A stretch of 64,000 nucleotides of DNA from Acinetobacter genomosp. 15BJ (lineage in GTDB: Bacteria > Pseudomonadota > Gammaproteobacteria > Pseudomonadales > Moraxellaceae): the NCBI RefSeq assembly GCF_000400715.1, contig NZ_KE007347.1:1719382-1783381 (forward strand), in the 5' to 3' direction. This document shows positions 25,943-35,145 of this stretch, in pieces. The notes under the pieces are model-generated. The model worked only from the letters and a program-made list of their open reading frames with translations, did not search any database and was not told the DNA's origin. The first letter of the stretch is position 1. Every line of letters starts with the position of its first letter. The position numbers were made by a program, and so were the translations under genes.

Positions 25943-28900
25943 CTATTTACTCCAACGCAAGATATTCAATCGCAGCCTGAAGCGATTCAGGAATTGAGCG
26001 AATTTTTCAAATATGAAATACATCACTGGGGTGGTATATAGGGTTAATAATTGACCCAGTGCCAATCCGCCAACAATGGCAACCCCTAGTGGTTGCCGCA
26101 TTTCCGAGCCTTCTCCCCAACCAAGTGCTAAAGGAATGGCACCCAATAAAGCAGCAGTATTGGTCATTAAAATCGGTCTGAAACGCAATGTTGCCGCAGC
26201 GATAATGCTGTCTAAATCGGTGTGACCTTGACGCCGTTGCTGCAAAGTAAAATCAATCAGCAAGATCGCATTTTTCACCACAATTCCGATCAGTAAAAAG
26301 ATGCCTAACAAGGCAATCAGGCTAAATGGAATCTGAAACAGCCATAAGCTGAGTAAAGCACCCAAAGCCGCCGTCGGAATGGTGGATAAAATAGTAAAAG
26401 GATGCACAATACTTTCATAAGTGATTCCCAAGACAATAAAAATCAGCACAATCACAGCGGTGATCAAAGCGGGCGTGCTGATTCCGGCCTGTAGACTTTC
26501 AGTTTCGACATCGCGATCGGTCATCACAAAGATTTCTTTTGGCAGCATGATCTCGGGCAAGACCTGACGAATCGCAGCATCCGCCTGTTCATAGCTATAG
26601 CCTTTCTTCACCACATAGCCAACACCCATAGCAGCAAATTGATTACGGCGATAAACCCGATCATTGCTAATGCCATAACGCCACGTGGCAAAATTACTTA
26701 AGGGTACATAGGTCCCTTGTTGATTCGGTACTTTGACATCCGCCAAAGCTTCAGGATGTTCGGTAAAACGTTGGTCAACTTCCATCACCACATAGAACTG
26801 GTCATTGCGATCATAAATTGTAGAAATCTGCCGTTGGGAGAAGGAGTTATTGAGAACACTGGAAATATTTTCAATATCAATACCCAGTCGTTTTGCGGCT
26901 TCACGGTCGATATCCAAAGTAACATGCTGCGCCCCTTCATCGCCCTGTGTTTCCACTTCTTCAAACTCAGGCAGTTTACGCATGGCCTCGGCCACTTTGG
27001 GCGCCCATTCACGCAGTAAGCTTACATTGTCAGATTGCAGCAGCAATAAATATTCCTGTGCATTGCCACTGGAAAAAGGATCATCCAATTCCAAATCCTG
27101 TTCAACATCCGCAGAGAACACAGCCCCTGCCTGCCAAGGTGCATTTTTCTTTAAACGCTCAACCACTTGCTTGGACGTTAAACCGTCGCGTTCAGCTTTT
27201 GGCTTGAGACTGACCATTAAAAATGAGTTGGTCATGCCACCACCGCCACCTGAAGTACCGACCACATCCTTTACCGCAGGATCTTTGAGTAAGGCTTGGT
27301 TAAATGCGGCGATCTTCGGCTGCATAATCTGAAAAGAGAAACCATCATCGCCACGAATAAAAGCACCAACTCGCCCTGTGTCCTGTTCAGGCAATACCCG
27401 TTTTGGCAATAAATTATAAAGATAAACCGAAGCCACGATTGCAGCCAACCACAGCACTACAATCAGATAAGCATGTTTGAGTACCCAATGAAGAGAGCGA
27501 ATATAAGATTGGGTCAAGCCCTGAATCAGATCATGACTATAACGATACAGTCGTGAGGGTTGATGCAAAGATAACGGTTTTAAACAACGCGCCGACAAAC
27601 TAGGAGTTAAAATTAAGGACACAAAGACCGATAACACCACCACAAACACCAGTGTGAGCGAAAATTCCCTGGATAAGCGTTCAATCACACCGCCCATAAA
27701 CAAGACTGAGAGGAAAATCACCATCAATGCCAGATTCATGGCAATCAAGGTAAAGCCAACTTCTTGAATGCCTTTTACCGCTGCTTGTGCAGGCGAATCG
27801 CCTTGTTCGATATAGCGTTCAATATTTTCGAGTACCACAATGGCATCATCCACCACCAAACCAATCGCCACGATGATCGCCATAATTGACAGGTTATTCA
27901 GTGAAAATCCAGCCAAATAAATCAGACTGCATACGCCAATTAAAGTGACCAACAGTGCCATTGCGGGAATCACCGCACTTTGCAGTCGCCCCAACATCAG
28001 CACCACAACGATGACCACCAACAACATGGATAAAAGCAAGGTATCCCTTGCTTCCTCCAAGCTGTTACGGACAATAGTTGAGCCATCCATCACCACAGTC
28101 AATTGCGCATCACTCGGCATCAGTTCTCTTAGAACGGGCAATTTGGCTTTAATCAGGTCAATAGTCGCCACGGTATTGGCATTGGGCTGTCGGCTAATCT
28201 TTAAAATCACAGCAGGCTGTCCATTGTGAAAACCACTGACATAGCGGTTTTCAACCGAATCACGCACTTCTGCAACATCTTTTAAGCGAACAACCCCTTG
28301 ATCGGTGTGTCGGATGATCAGATCGGCAAAATCTTGGGCGCTCTTTAATTCTGTAGAAAGTGCCACTTGCCAACGTAATTGCTGTTGCTCCACCACGCCC
28401 AATGCCTGCACCACATTACTTTTCGCAACAGCCTGTCGTACTTGCTCGAGAGAAATGCCAGTTGAAACTAAAGCAGTTGGATTGATGGTGATACGCACGG
28501 CAGGCATAGAAGCCCCGTCAATCGACACTTCACCGACTCCACTGATCTGTGCCAAATTGGGCTGTAAGTGGTTGGATGCAATTTCATATAGCTTCGCCGC
28601 TGAAAGTTGTTTTGAACTCAGAGCCAAATAGAAAATCGGGCTTTGGCTTGGATTGATTTTAAAATACTCAGGCGGATTCGGCATGCCTGCAGGTAACTGC
28701 GACATCGCGGCATTGATGGCAGCCTGAACTTCACGAGCAGCTTCGTTAATATCGGTATTTAAATCAAAGTGTAAAACCACCTGTGTCGAACTTTGATTAC
28801 TGGATGAATTAATCGCCTTAACCCCAGATACCCCCATCATGGCACGCTCTAAGGGTGTGGCAACGGTTGCAGACATGCTTTCTGGGCTGGCACCCGGCAA

Positions 28901-29050
28901 ATTCGCCCTAACCACAATGGTCGGAATATCCGCTTGCGGTAATGCCGCAACAGGCAAACGCAAATAGGCCAATATACCCAGCAGAACGATGGCGATCCCC
29001 AACAGTACACTGGCCACTGGACGTTGTACAAACACAGACAGCAACATCAT
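25943..29050 (-). CDS. mdtC: RND multidrug transporter subunit, MdtC/MuxC type
   Basis: A 1035-residue inner-membrane RND transporter. The N-terminus SVFVQRPVASVLLGIAIVLL is followed by the first periplasmic domain, the TM4 proton-relay motif GLVVDDAIVVLENIE, a second periplasmic domain, and the C-terminal TM bundle with LLIGIVVKNAILLIDFTLQQ. The start overlaps the end of the preceding RND gene by four bases (ATGA). Two non-identical RND proteins in one operon are the hallmark of heteromeric MdtBC/MuxBC pumps, which export bile salts, novobiocin-like drugs and flavonoids in known cases. Substrates here are unknown. Confidence 0.9.
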   Translation of the reverse strand: MMLLSVFVQRPVASVLLGIAIVLLGILAYLRLPVAALPQADIPTIVVRANLPGASPESMSATVATPLERAMMGVSGVKAINSSSNQSSTQVVLHFDLNTDINEAAREVQAAINAAMSQLPAGMPNPPEYFKINPSQSPIFYLALSSKQLSAAKLYEIASNHLQPNLAQISGVGEVSIDGASMPAVRITINPTALVSTGISLEQVRQAVAKSNVVQALGVVEQQQLRWQVALSTELKSAQDFADLIIRHTDQGVVRLKDVAEVRDSVENRYVSGFHNGQPAVILKISRQPNANTVATIDLIKAKLPVLRELMPSDAQLTVVMDGSTIVRNSLEEARDTLLLSMLLVVIVVVLMLGRLQSAVIPAMALLVTLIGVCSLIYLAGFSLNNLSIMAIIVAIGLVVDDAIVVLENIERYIEQGDSPAQAAVKGIQEVGFTLIAMNLALMVIFLSVLFMGGVIERLSREFSLTLVFVVVLSVFVSLILTPSLSARCLKPLSLHQPSRLYRYSHDLIQGLTQSYIRSLHWVLKHAYLIVVLWLAAIVASVYLYNLLPKRVLPEQDTGRVGAFIRGDDGFSFQIMQPKIAAFNQALLKDPAVKDVVGTSGGGGGMTNSFLMVSLKPKAERDGLTSKQVVERLKKNAPWQAGAVFSADVEQDLELDDPFSSGNAQEYLLLLQSDNVSLLREWAPKVAEAMRKLPEFEEVETQGDEGAQHVTLDIDREAAKRLGIDIENISSVLNNSFSQRQISTIYDRNDQFYVVMEVDQRFTEHPEALADVKVPNQQGTYVPLSNFATWRYGISNDRVYRRNQFAAMGVGYVVKKGYSYEQADAAIRQVLPEIMLPKEIFVMTDRDVETESLQAGISTPALITAVIVLIFIVLGITYESIVHPFTILSTIPTAALGALLSLWLFQIPFSLIALLGIFLLIGIVVKNAILLIDFTLQQRRQGHTDLDSIIAAATLRFRPILMTNTAALLGAIPLALGWGEGSEMRQPLGVAIVGGLALGQLLTLYTTPVMYFIFEKFAQFLNRFRLRLNILRWSK

Positions 29051-32000
29051 TGCGATGCTCCTGTCTGATTGGAAAGCAGGCTTACATCGGTTTGCTTGGC
29101 TTGCAGGCGATCAAAAAACAGATACACCACAGGTGTGGTAAACAAGGTCAGCACCTGACTGACCAATAGGCCCCCCACCATCACCAAACCTAAAGGTTGT
29201 CGCAATTCAGCCCCAGACCCCGAAGCCAGCATCAGCGGAATTGCACCCACCACTGCGGCCAATGTGGTCATCAAAATCGGACGGAAACGTAATAAAGCAG
29301 CCTGATAAATGGCCTGCTCAGCCGACAAGCCCTGATGACGTTGCGCTGCAAGTGCAAAATCGACCATCATGATGCCGTTTTTCTTGACCAAACCAATCAG
29401 TAAAATAATCCCGATCAGTGCAATCATATCCAACGGCTGACCCACCATGAACAAGGCCAGTAAGGCCCCAATCGCGGCAGAAGGTAAGGTTGAAAGAATA
29501 GTCACAGGATGAATAAAGCTTTCATACAACATGCCGAGCACAATATACATGGTCACAATCGCAGCAATCACCAACCAAAAGGTATGTTGCTGTGAATTTT
29601 CAAAAGCGGCGGCTGCCCCTTGTAGTTGAACCTGTAGCTCTGGCGGTAGCTCAAGGCTTTGCTTCACTTGTTCAATCGCTTCAATCGCCTCGCCTAAAGA
29701 CACATCCTTGGCTAAATTAAAGGAAATACCAACGGCAGGAAATTGCGACTGCTGCTGTAAAAGAATCGGCGCATGTTTTTCGACAATCGTAGCAACAGAG
29801 CTCAATAAAATCGGCTGTCCTTGATTATTATGTATATAGGTTTGGTTTAAGGCCTCAATCCCTTGGGTGAGTTTTGGGTCTAACTCTAAAACAATACGGT
29901 ATTGATTGGATTGCGTGTATAAAGTTGCGATTTGGCGTTGAGCAAATAGATTTTGCAAAGCCAGACTAATGTCTTCAAGGGTTAATCCCAAACGCGCAGC
30001 CGCATCACGATTGACCTCGATATAGGCCTGTAAACCCTGTCCTGCATCCTCACTGGTTACTTCCGCAAAAGCAGCCTGCTGGCGCAATGCCTGAACCAGT
30101 TTGGGTGTCCATTCCTCAACCAATTGATTTTTCGGTGCAGTGACACTGAGTTGATATTGGGTGCGGCTAATTTTGTCTTCAATACTCAGTTCTTGTACGG
30201 GTTGCATCCAACCTTTAATACCATGTACCTGTGCAAAATTTTCATTCAGTCGTGCCATCACTTCCACAGCAGGTGCACGTTCAGCATGCGCTTTTAAATT
30301 CACCAAAATACGCCCATTACTTAACTTCGGATTATTGGCATCCACACCAATAAAGGAAGATAAGCTGGCAACCGCAGGATCTTTTAAAATCACTTCGGCC
30401 AAAGCCTGTTGGCGTTCACTCATGGCCTGAAATGAAATCTGGTCAGGCGCTTCCGTCACCACCTGAATCACACCATTGTCCTGTACAGGGAAAAAGCCCT
30501 TGGGAATCGACCAATACAACAGTCCTGCCAGTAGCACAGTTGCCAACATCACCATCAAGGTCAGTACTTGGTGGCGAAGTACCCATTGCAACAACTTCGC
30601 ATAATGCTGAATGACTCGATCCAGACTCCATCGACTCGGCTGCTCTGCATGCTTGGGTGCATCTTTGAGTAAATAGGCACACATCATTGGGGTTAAAGTC
30701 AGCGAAACGAGCAATGAAAGTGCAATTGCAGCAGCCAGTGTCACCGCAAACTCATGGAACAAACGCCCAACTACATCACCCATAAAGAGCAAAGGAATCA
30801 AAACTGCAATCAAGGAAATCGTCAAAGAAATTAGGGTAAAGCCAATTTCTTTAGAACCTTTCAATGCCGCTTGCAACATGCTTTCACCTGACTCACGGTG
30901 TCGCGCAATATTTTCGAGCATGACAATGGCATCGTCCACAACGAAGCCCGTGGCGATGGTTAATGCCATTAAGGTCAGGTTATTGACCGAAAAGCCAAGG
31001 AAATACATCAGCACAAATGTACCAATAATCGACAGCGGTACAGCAATACTCGGAATTAGAGTCGCAGCAAAATTACGTAAAAATAAGAAGGTGACCAACA
31101 CCACCAAACACACGGCGAAGACCAGTTCTTTTTGCACATCTTTAATCGAGCTACGAATACTTTCCGTTCGATCAGTGAGTACGCGGATACGAACATTGTC
31201 GGGTAGATTCTGTTGTAATTCTGGTAGTATTTTTTTGATCTGATCGGCCACTTCAATCACATTGGCATTGGGTTGTCGCTGAATATTCACCAAAATAGCA
31301 GACTGGCTGTCTGCCCATGCAGCCATATAGCGATCTTCACTACCCTCAAGCACTTGTGCGACGTCTTTTAAGCGAATCGGTGCGCCATTGTTCCAACGTA
31401 AAATCAGGTTTTCATAATCGGCAATCGAACGCATCTGATCATTGGCATCCAGCATGGTCGACCGAAAAGGCCCATCAAAACTCCCTTTCGGTTGATTGGC
31501 ATTGGCGGCAGAAATAGCTGCACGCACATCTTCAGCACTGAGCTTAAACGCTGCCAAAGCAGCTGGATTCATCTGCACCCGAATCGCAGGACGTTGCCCA
31601 CCAGCAAGACTGACCATCCCCACCCCAGAGAGCTGCGACAGTTTTTGTGCCACTCGCGTATCGACCATGTCATAGACCGTAGTCAGCGGCAAACTATCAG
31701 AACTAATTGCCAAGGTAATCACGGGCACATCGGCAGGATTCACTTTGCGATAAATCGGTGGTGTCGGTAAATCATTGGGTAGTTTACTGCTTGCGGTACT
31801 TAAGGCCGACTGTACTTCTTGCTCGACAATGCCCAGTTCGGCAGATAACTCAAATTGCAGGGTAATCACCGAAGCACCGACCGAGCTATTTGAAGACATT
31901 TGCTTCAAGCCTGCAATCTTGCCCATCTCCCTTTCCAACGGTGAGCTGATGGTTCGCTGTACTGTGTCTGGATTTGCACCCGGCTGAAAGGTGTATATCT

Positions 32001-32136
32001 GAATAATCGGATAATCGACTTGTGGCAATGCCGATACGGGTAACATGCGCCAAACCAGTAGACCACTGAAAAAAAGTGCCAACATTAATAGAGTGGTTGC
32101 AACGGGTCGTAAAATAAAGAATCTGGACATATTCAT
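29047..32136 (-). CDS. mdtB: RND multidrug transporter subunit, MdtB/MuxB type
   Basis: A 1029-residue RND protein beginning MNMSRFFILRPVATTLLMLA, very close to the MdtB N-terminus. TM4 has GFVVDDAIVMLENIARH with the paired Asp proton-relay residues, and the C-terminal half has LIGLVKKNGIMMVDFALAAQ. It lies four bases after the membrane-fusion gene and overlaps the next RND gene by four bases. In known MdtBC pumps the B and C subunits form a 2:1 trimer with distinct roles in proton coupling and drug binding. The same arrangement is inferred here. Confidence 0.9.
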   Translation of the reverse strand: MNMSRFFILRPVATTLLMLALFFSGLLVWRMLPVSALPQVDYPIIQIYTFQPGANPDTVQRTISSPLEREMGKIAGLKQMSSNSSVGASVITLQFELSAELGIVEQEVQSALSTASSKLPNDLPTPPIYRKVNPADVPVITLAISSDSLPLTTVYDMVDTRVAQKLSQLSGVGMVSLAGGQRPAIRVQMNPAALAAFKLSAEDVRAAISAANANQPKGSFDGPFRSTMLDANDQMRSIADYENLILRWNNGAPIRLKDVAQVLEGSEDRYMAAWADSQSAILVNIQRQPNANVIEVADQIKKILPELQQNLPDNVRIRVLTDRTESIRSSIKDVQKELVFAVCLVVLVTFLFLRNFAATLIPSIAVPLSIIGTFVLMYFLGFSVNNLTLMALTIATGFVVDDAIVMLENIARHRESGESMLQAALKGSKEIGFTLISLTISLIAVLIPLLFMGDVVGRLFHEFAVTLAAAIALSLLVSLTLTPMMCAYLLKDAPKHAEQPSRWSLDRVIQHYAKLLQWVLRHQVLTLMVMLATVLLAGLLYWSIPKGFFPVQDNGVIQVVTEAPDQISFQAMSERQQALAEVILKDPAVASLSSFIGVDANNPKLSNGRILVNLKAHAERAPAVEVMARLNENFAQVHGIKGWMQPVQELSIEDKISRTQYQLSVTAPKNQLVEEWTPKLVQALRQQAAFAEVTSEDAGQGLQAYIEVNRDAAARLGLTLEDISLALQNLFAQRQIATLYTQSNQYRIVLELDPKLTQGIEALNQTYIHNNQGQPILLSSVATIVEKHAPILLQQQSQFPAVGISFNLAKDVSLGEAIEAIEQVKQSLELPPELQVQLQGAAAAFENSQQHTFWLVIAAIVTMYIVLGMLYESFIHPVTILSTLPSAAIGALLALFMVGQPLDMIALIGIILLIGLVKKNGIMMVDFALAAQRHQGLSAEQAIYQAALLRFRPILMTTLAAVVGAIPLMLASGSGAELRQPLGLVMVGGLLVSQVLTLFTTPVVYLFFDRLQAKQTDVSLLSNQTGASQ

Positions 32137-32140
32137 GCGC

Positions 32141-33352
32141 TTATCCAGCTACATTTTTTGCTGGTAATGGCTTAGAAACATCATCCTGAACAATTTGTAT
32201 TTCTTGCCCTTCGGAAAGTCGATCAATGCCCTCTAGCACCACCCGTTCATTGCCCTGTAAACCCTCAATAATCTCGGTCTGTCCTTGTGAAACTGCACCC
32301 AGCTTTAACATACGTACTTCGGCTTTATCTTCTTTATTCACAATATAAACATAGGTGCCTTTTGCCCCATGTTGGATGGCATCACTCGGTAAATGCACCG
32401 CATTTTGCAAGGTCTTGGCGTCTAAACGAACATTGACAAATTGATTTGGAAATAAAGCATCATCGAGGTTGGCAAACACAGCTTTTACTTTGAGTGTGCC
32501 AGTATTCAAATCAATCTGATTATCCAATGCTTGAACTGAACCTTTGGCCAATTGTTTTTGTTCTGTACGATCCCAAGCACTGACTTGAATGCTTTGCTTA
32601 TTTTTTGTGGCTTGGCGTAGCGTATCTAAATAGTTCTCAGCAACCGCAAACTGAATATACACAGGATGGATTTGGGTAATACTCAACAACCCTGTTGCTT
32701 CATTGGCTTGGATTAAATTACCGGCATCTTTTAAGCGAAAGCCAACACGACCCTCAATCGGTGCATATATTTTGGTATAAGACAGTTGTAACTTGGCTGC
32801 ATCCACCTGTGCTTGGTTGGCTTGCATCTGTCCCTTGAGCTGATTAACCAAGGCTTGTTGTTGATCAACCTGTTGCTTGGCAATCGAGTCTTGCTTATAG
32901 AGCAACTGATAACGATTCAATTCCGTTTGTGCATTTTGCAACTGCGCTAAATTTTGCTGTTGTGTCCCTTGTGCCTGTGCCAATCCCACCTGAAATGGTG
33001 TCGGGTCAATTTGTGCCAACAACTGCCCTTTTCTGATGTATTGCCCTTCTTGGAAATACAACTTTTGCAGCACCCCTGACACCTGACTCTGCACATTCAC
33101 GGTATTGGCTGGAACGACTGTACCAATCGCCTTAATTTGTAATTGCAAGTCGCCGCGTTGTACCCCGACCACACGTACAGGTACAGGTTTACTCCATTGG
33201 CTAAACGACTCTTGTTTATCAGCTTGGGATTTTTTCCAATAATTCCATCCCCAAACCATAAGCAATAAAAGCACTGCCACGGCAATCAACCATTTAATTT
33301 TATTTGATCGAGAAGGCTGTTGTGGTCTTAAATTAATTTGTTGTTCACTCAT
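32141..33352 (-). CDS. mdtA: RND efflux membrane-fusion protein, MdtA/MuxA type
   Basis: 403 residues. An N-terminal single TM anchor (KWLIAVAVLLLLMVWGW, about 20-36) is followed by the lipoyl/hairpin domain (VQSQVSGVLQKLYFQEGQYI, GQLLAQIDPTPFQVGLAQAQ) and long coiled-coil helices rich in Gln. The beta-barrel domain follows, with VGFRLKDAGNLI and PSDAIQHGAKG. It links the inner-membrane RND trimer to the outer-membrane factor. It is the first gene of the four-gene operon, transcribed away from the FecI-type sigma factor gene. No local drug-responsive regulator gene is adjacent. Confidence 0.9.
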   Translation of the reverse strand: MSEQQINLRPQQPSRSNKIKWLIAVAVLLLLMVWGWNYWKKSQADKQESFSQWSKPVPVRVVGVQRGDLQLQIKAIGTVVPANTVNVQSQVSGVLQKLYFQEGQYIRKGQLLAQIDPTPFQVGLAQAQGTQQQNLAQLQNAQTELNRYQLLYKQDSIAKQQVDQQQALVNQLKGQMQANQAQVDAAKLQLSYTKIYAPIEGRVGFRLKDAGNLIQANEATGLLSITQIHPVYIQFAVAENYLDTLRQATKNKQSIQVSAWDRTEQKQLAKGSVQALDNQIDLNTGTLKVKAVFANLDDALFPNQFVNVRLDAKTLQNAVHLPSDAIQHGAKGTYVYIVNKEDKAEVRMLKLGAVSQGQTEIIEGLQGNERVVLEGIDRLSEGQEIQIVQDDVSKPLPAKNVAG

Positions 33353-33500
33353 GACATGCTCTACTTAATCAAACAAAATTCATTAAAAATATGGGAGATG
33401 AAGAAAACACAAAATGCTTCCCTACATTGGTTTAGTCGAACGAAAATCAAAATCAGCTCAATTTTTTCTGTAAAAGTCTGTATACAATTTTATTGATATT

Positions 33501-33519
33501 AATAACAATTATCATTACT
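33501..33519. promoter_or_regulatory. Fur-like box before the FecI-type sigma gene
   Basis: AATAACAATTATCATTACT matches the Fur consensus GATAATGATAATCATTATC at 13 of 19 positions, strongest in the right half. It lies 66 bases before the sigma-factor ATG and about 150 bases before the divergent mdtA-type gene. Confidence 0.55.
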
Positions 33520-33584
33520 ATTTGAAAATATTTTTTCATCCTCTTGTGATTGGCTTCTCCCTGCCAATATGTGGACTCCCCGTC

Positions 33585-34100
33585 ATGAACCTAAATGTAG
33601 AAAAACAGTTATGGTTTAGCCAAGTTTATCAAGCCCAGCAATGCACGCTGTTGTCATGGTTTAAGCATAAACTGCAACATCATCACCAATCTGAAGATTT
33701 GAGTCAGGAGGTGTTCTACCGTGCCTTAAAAAGTGACTATTGCTTTGAAAAGATTAAAGAACCTCAAGCATGGCTGATGGGCATCGCCAAACATGTGATC
33801 ATCGACCATTGGCGTCGCCAACATATAGAACACCTGTATTTAGATGCGCTTGCACAACTGCCTGAAGAATATTATCCGTCTGCTGAACATGAAGTCTGTA
33901 TTCGCGAAACGCTTTATCAAGTGCATTTAATGCTGGAAAAACTACCTCAACGTACTGCTCAAGTATTTCTCTTATCACAACTAGACGGGCTGACTTATCG
34001 AGCTATTTGTGAAAAGCTGGATATTTCAGAAGCAACGGTTAAAAGAGATATGAAACAGGCTTTCTTGGCCTGCATAAGTCTTTATAATCAGACCGATTAA
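33585..34100 (+). CDS. ECF RNA polymerase sigma factor, FecI-like
   Basis: 171 residues from the ATG at 33585; a TTG at 33522 in the same frame has no ribosome-binding site. Region 2 is visible as HHHQSEDLSQEVFYRAL and PQAWLMGIAKHVIIDHWRR, and region 4 as LPQRTAQVFLLSQLDGLTYR then ISEATVKRDMKQAFL. These match the FecI/PvdS group of iron-starvation sigma factors. The next two genes encode a FecR-type regulator and a receptor with a signalling domain, so this is a complete cell-surface signalling cassette. Fur-mediated repression is suggested by the upstream box. Confidence 0.88.
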   Translation: MNLNVEKQLWFSQVYQAQQCTLLSWFKHKLQHHHQSEDLSQEVFYRALKSDYCFEKIKEPQAWLMGIAKHVIIDHWRRQHIEHLYLDALAQLPEEYYPSAEHEVCIRETLYQVHLMLEKLPQRTAQVFLLSQLDGLTYRAICEKLDISEATVKRDMKQAFLACISLYNQTD

Positions 34101-34122
34101 TTGCTGAATTTGCTTTGCTGTT

Positions 34123-35079
34123 ATGTCTCAAGCCCCTAAAATCCCTGATCATGTATTGGACCAAGCCGCAGATTGGCTGGTGCTATTACATTCAGGTGAA
34201 ATGACTGAGTTAGAGCAGCAACAATTTGAACATTGGCAAGCAGAAAAACAAGAGCATGCCCTAGCCATTCAGCAAATCAATAAATTTACCCATGACTTAA
34301 CAGGTTTATCCAACCACTTTCCCTCAGATTCTTTAGTCCAGTCCAAGCAAAAATTTAATCTGACTGCAAAACGAAATATGCTGTTCAGCCTGTCAGGATT
34401 ATTGGTTATCAGCTGCGGAATGTATTTGTTGCCTTGGGCAAAATGGCAATCTGATGATCATACCGAGGTTGGTGAAATTAAAACCATTGCACTGCAAGAT
34501 GGTTCAACCTTGATCTTGGCCAGTGATAGTTATATCAACGTGAATTTCTCCGAACAGACTCGACAGATTCAACTGATCGAAGGTGAAATTTATATCCAGA
34601 CCGCCAAAGATCCGCAACACCGTCCATTTATGGTGAAGACCAAAGATGGCGCGATTGAGGCCTTGGGTACTCAGTTTACGGTACGACAAGAGCATCACGA
34701 CCAAACTCGAGTCAAAGTCTATCAACATGCTGTTGCTTTACAGCCGCAGGATTCTGGGCAACGGCAAATTTTGCAGCAAGGTCAACGTGCATATTTCGAC
34801 AGTCAACAGGTCTCTAAACCGTTGCCATTGAATAACGAGCAACCCTACTGGACCCAACAATTACTGGTGGTAGAACAATGGCCACTAGAAAAAGTCATTG
34901 GTGAACTATATCGTTATCAAAAAGGCACTTATTTTATCGAACCAGCGTTAAAAGACCTTCGCGTTTCAGGCGTGTTTTCATTAAAAAATCCTCAACAAAG
35001 CTTAAAAACACTGGCCTATACCCATCAACTTGAGCTGAGCTATTACAGTCCGTATTTATTAAAAATAAAAAAAAGATAA
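34123..35079 (+). CDS. FecR-family anti-sigma/signal transducer
   Basis: 318 residues. Residues about 6-45 are the cytoplasmic DUF4880 segment (DQAADWLVLLHSGEMTELEQ...EHWQ). One TM helix follows at about 86-103 (MLFSLSGLLVISCGMYLLPW), then the periplasmic FecR domain (IALQDGSTLILASDSYINVN; MVKTKDGAIEALGTQFTV) and a C-terminal STN-like part (VSGVFSLKNPQQSLKTLAYT). It would hold the sigma factor inactive until the receptor signals ligand occupancy. It starts 22 bases after the sigma gene stop and is in the same operon. Confidence 0.88.
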   Translation: MSQAPKIPDHVLDQAADWLVLLHSGEMTELEQQQFEHWQAEKQEHALAIQQINKFTHDLTGLSNHFPSDSLVQSKQKFNLTAKRNMLFSLSGLLVISCGMYLLPWAKWQSDDHTEVGEIKTIALQDGSTLILASDSYINVNFSEQTRQIQLIEGEIYIQTAKDPQHRPFMVKTKDGAIEALGTQFTVRQEHHDQTRVKVYQHAVALQPQDSGQRQILQQGQRAYFDSQQVSKPLPLNNEQPYWTQQLLVVEQWPLEKVIGELYRYQKGTYFIEPALKDLRVSGVFSLKNPQQSLKTLAYTHQLELSYYSPYLLKIKKR

Positions 35080-35145
35080 AAAGATGATCCTTTTTTTGAT
35101 CTTGTTCGACTTATAGAGAAATACACTCCCAATCGAGAAGACCAC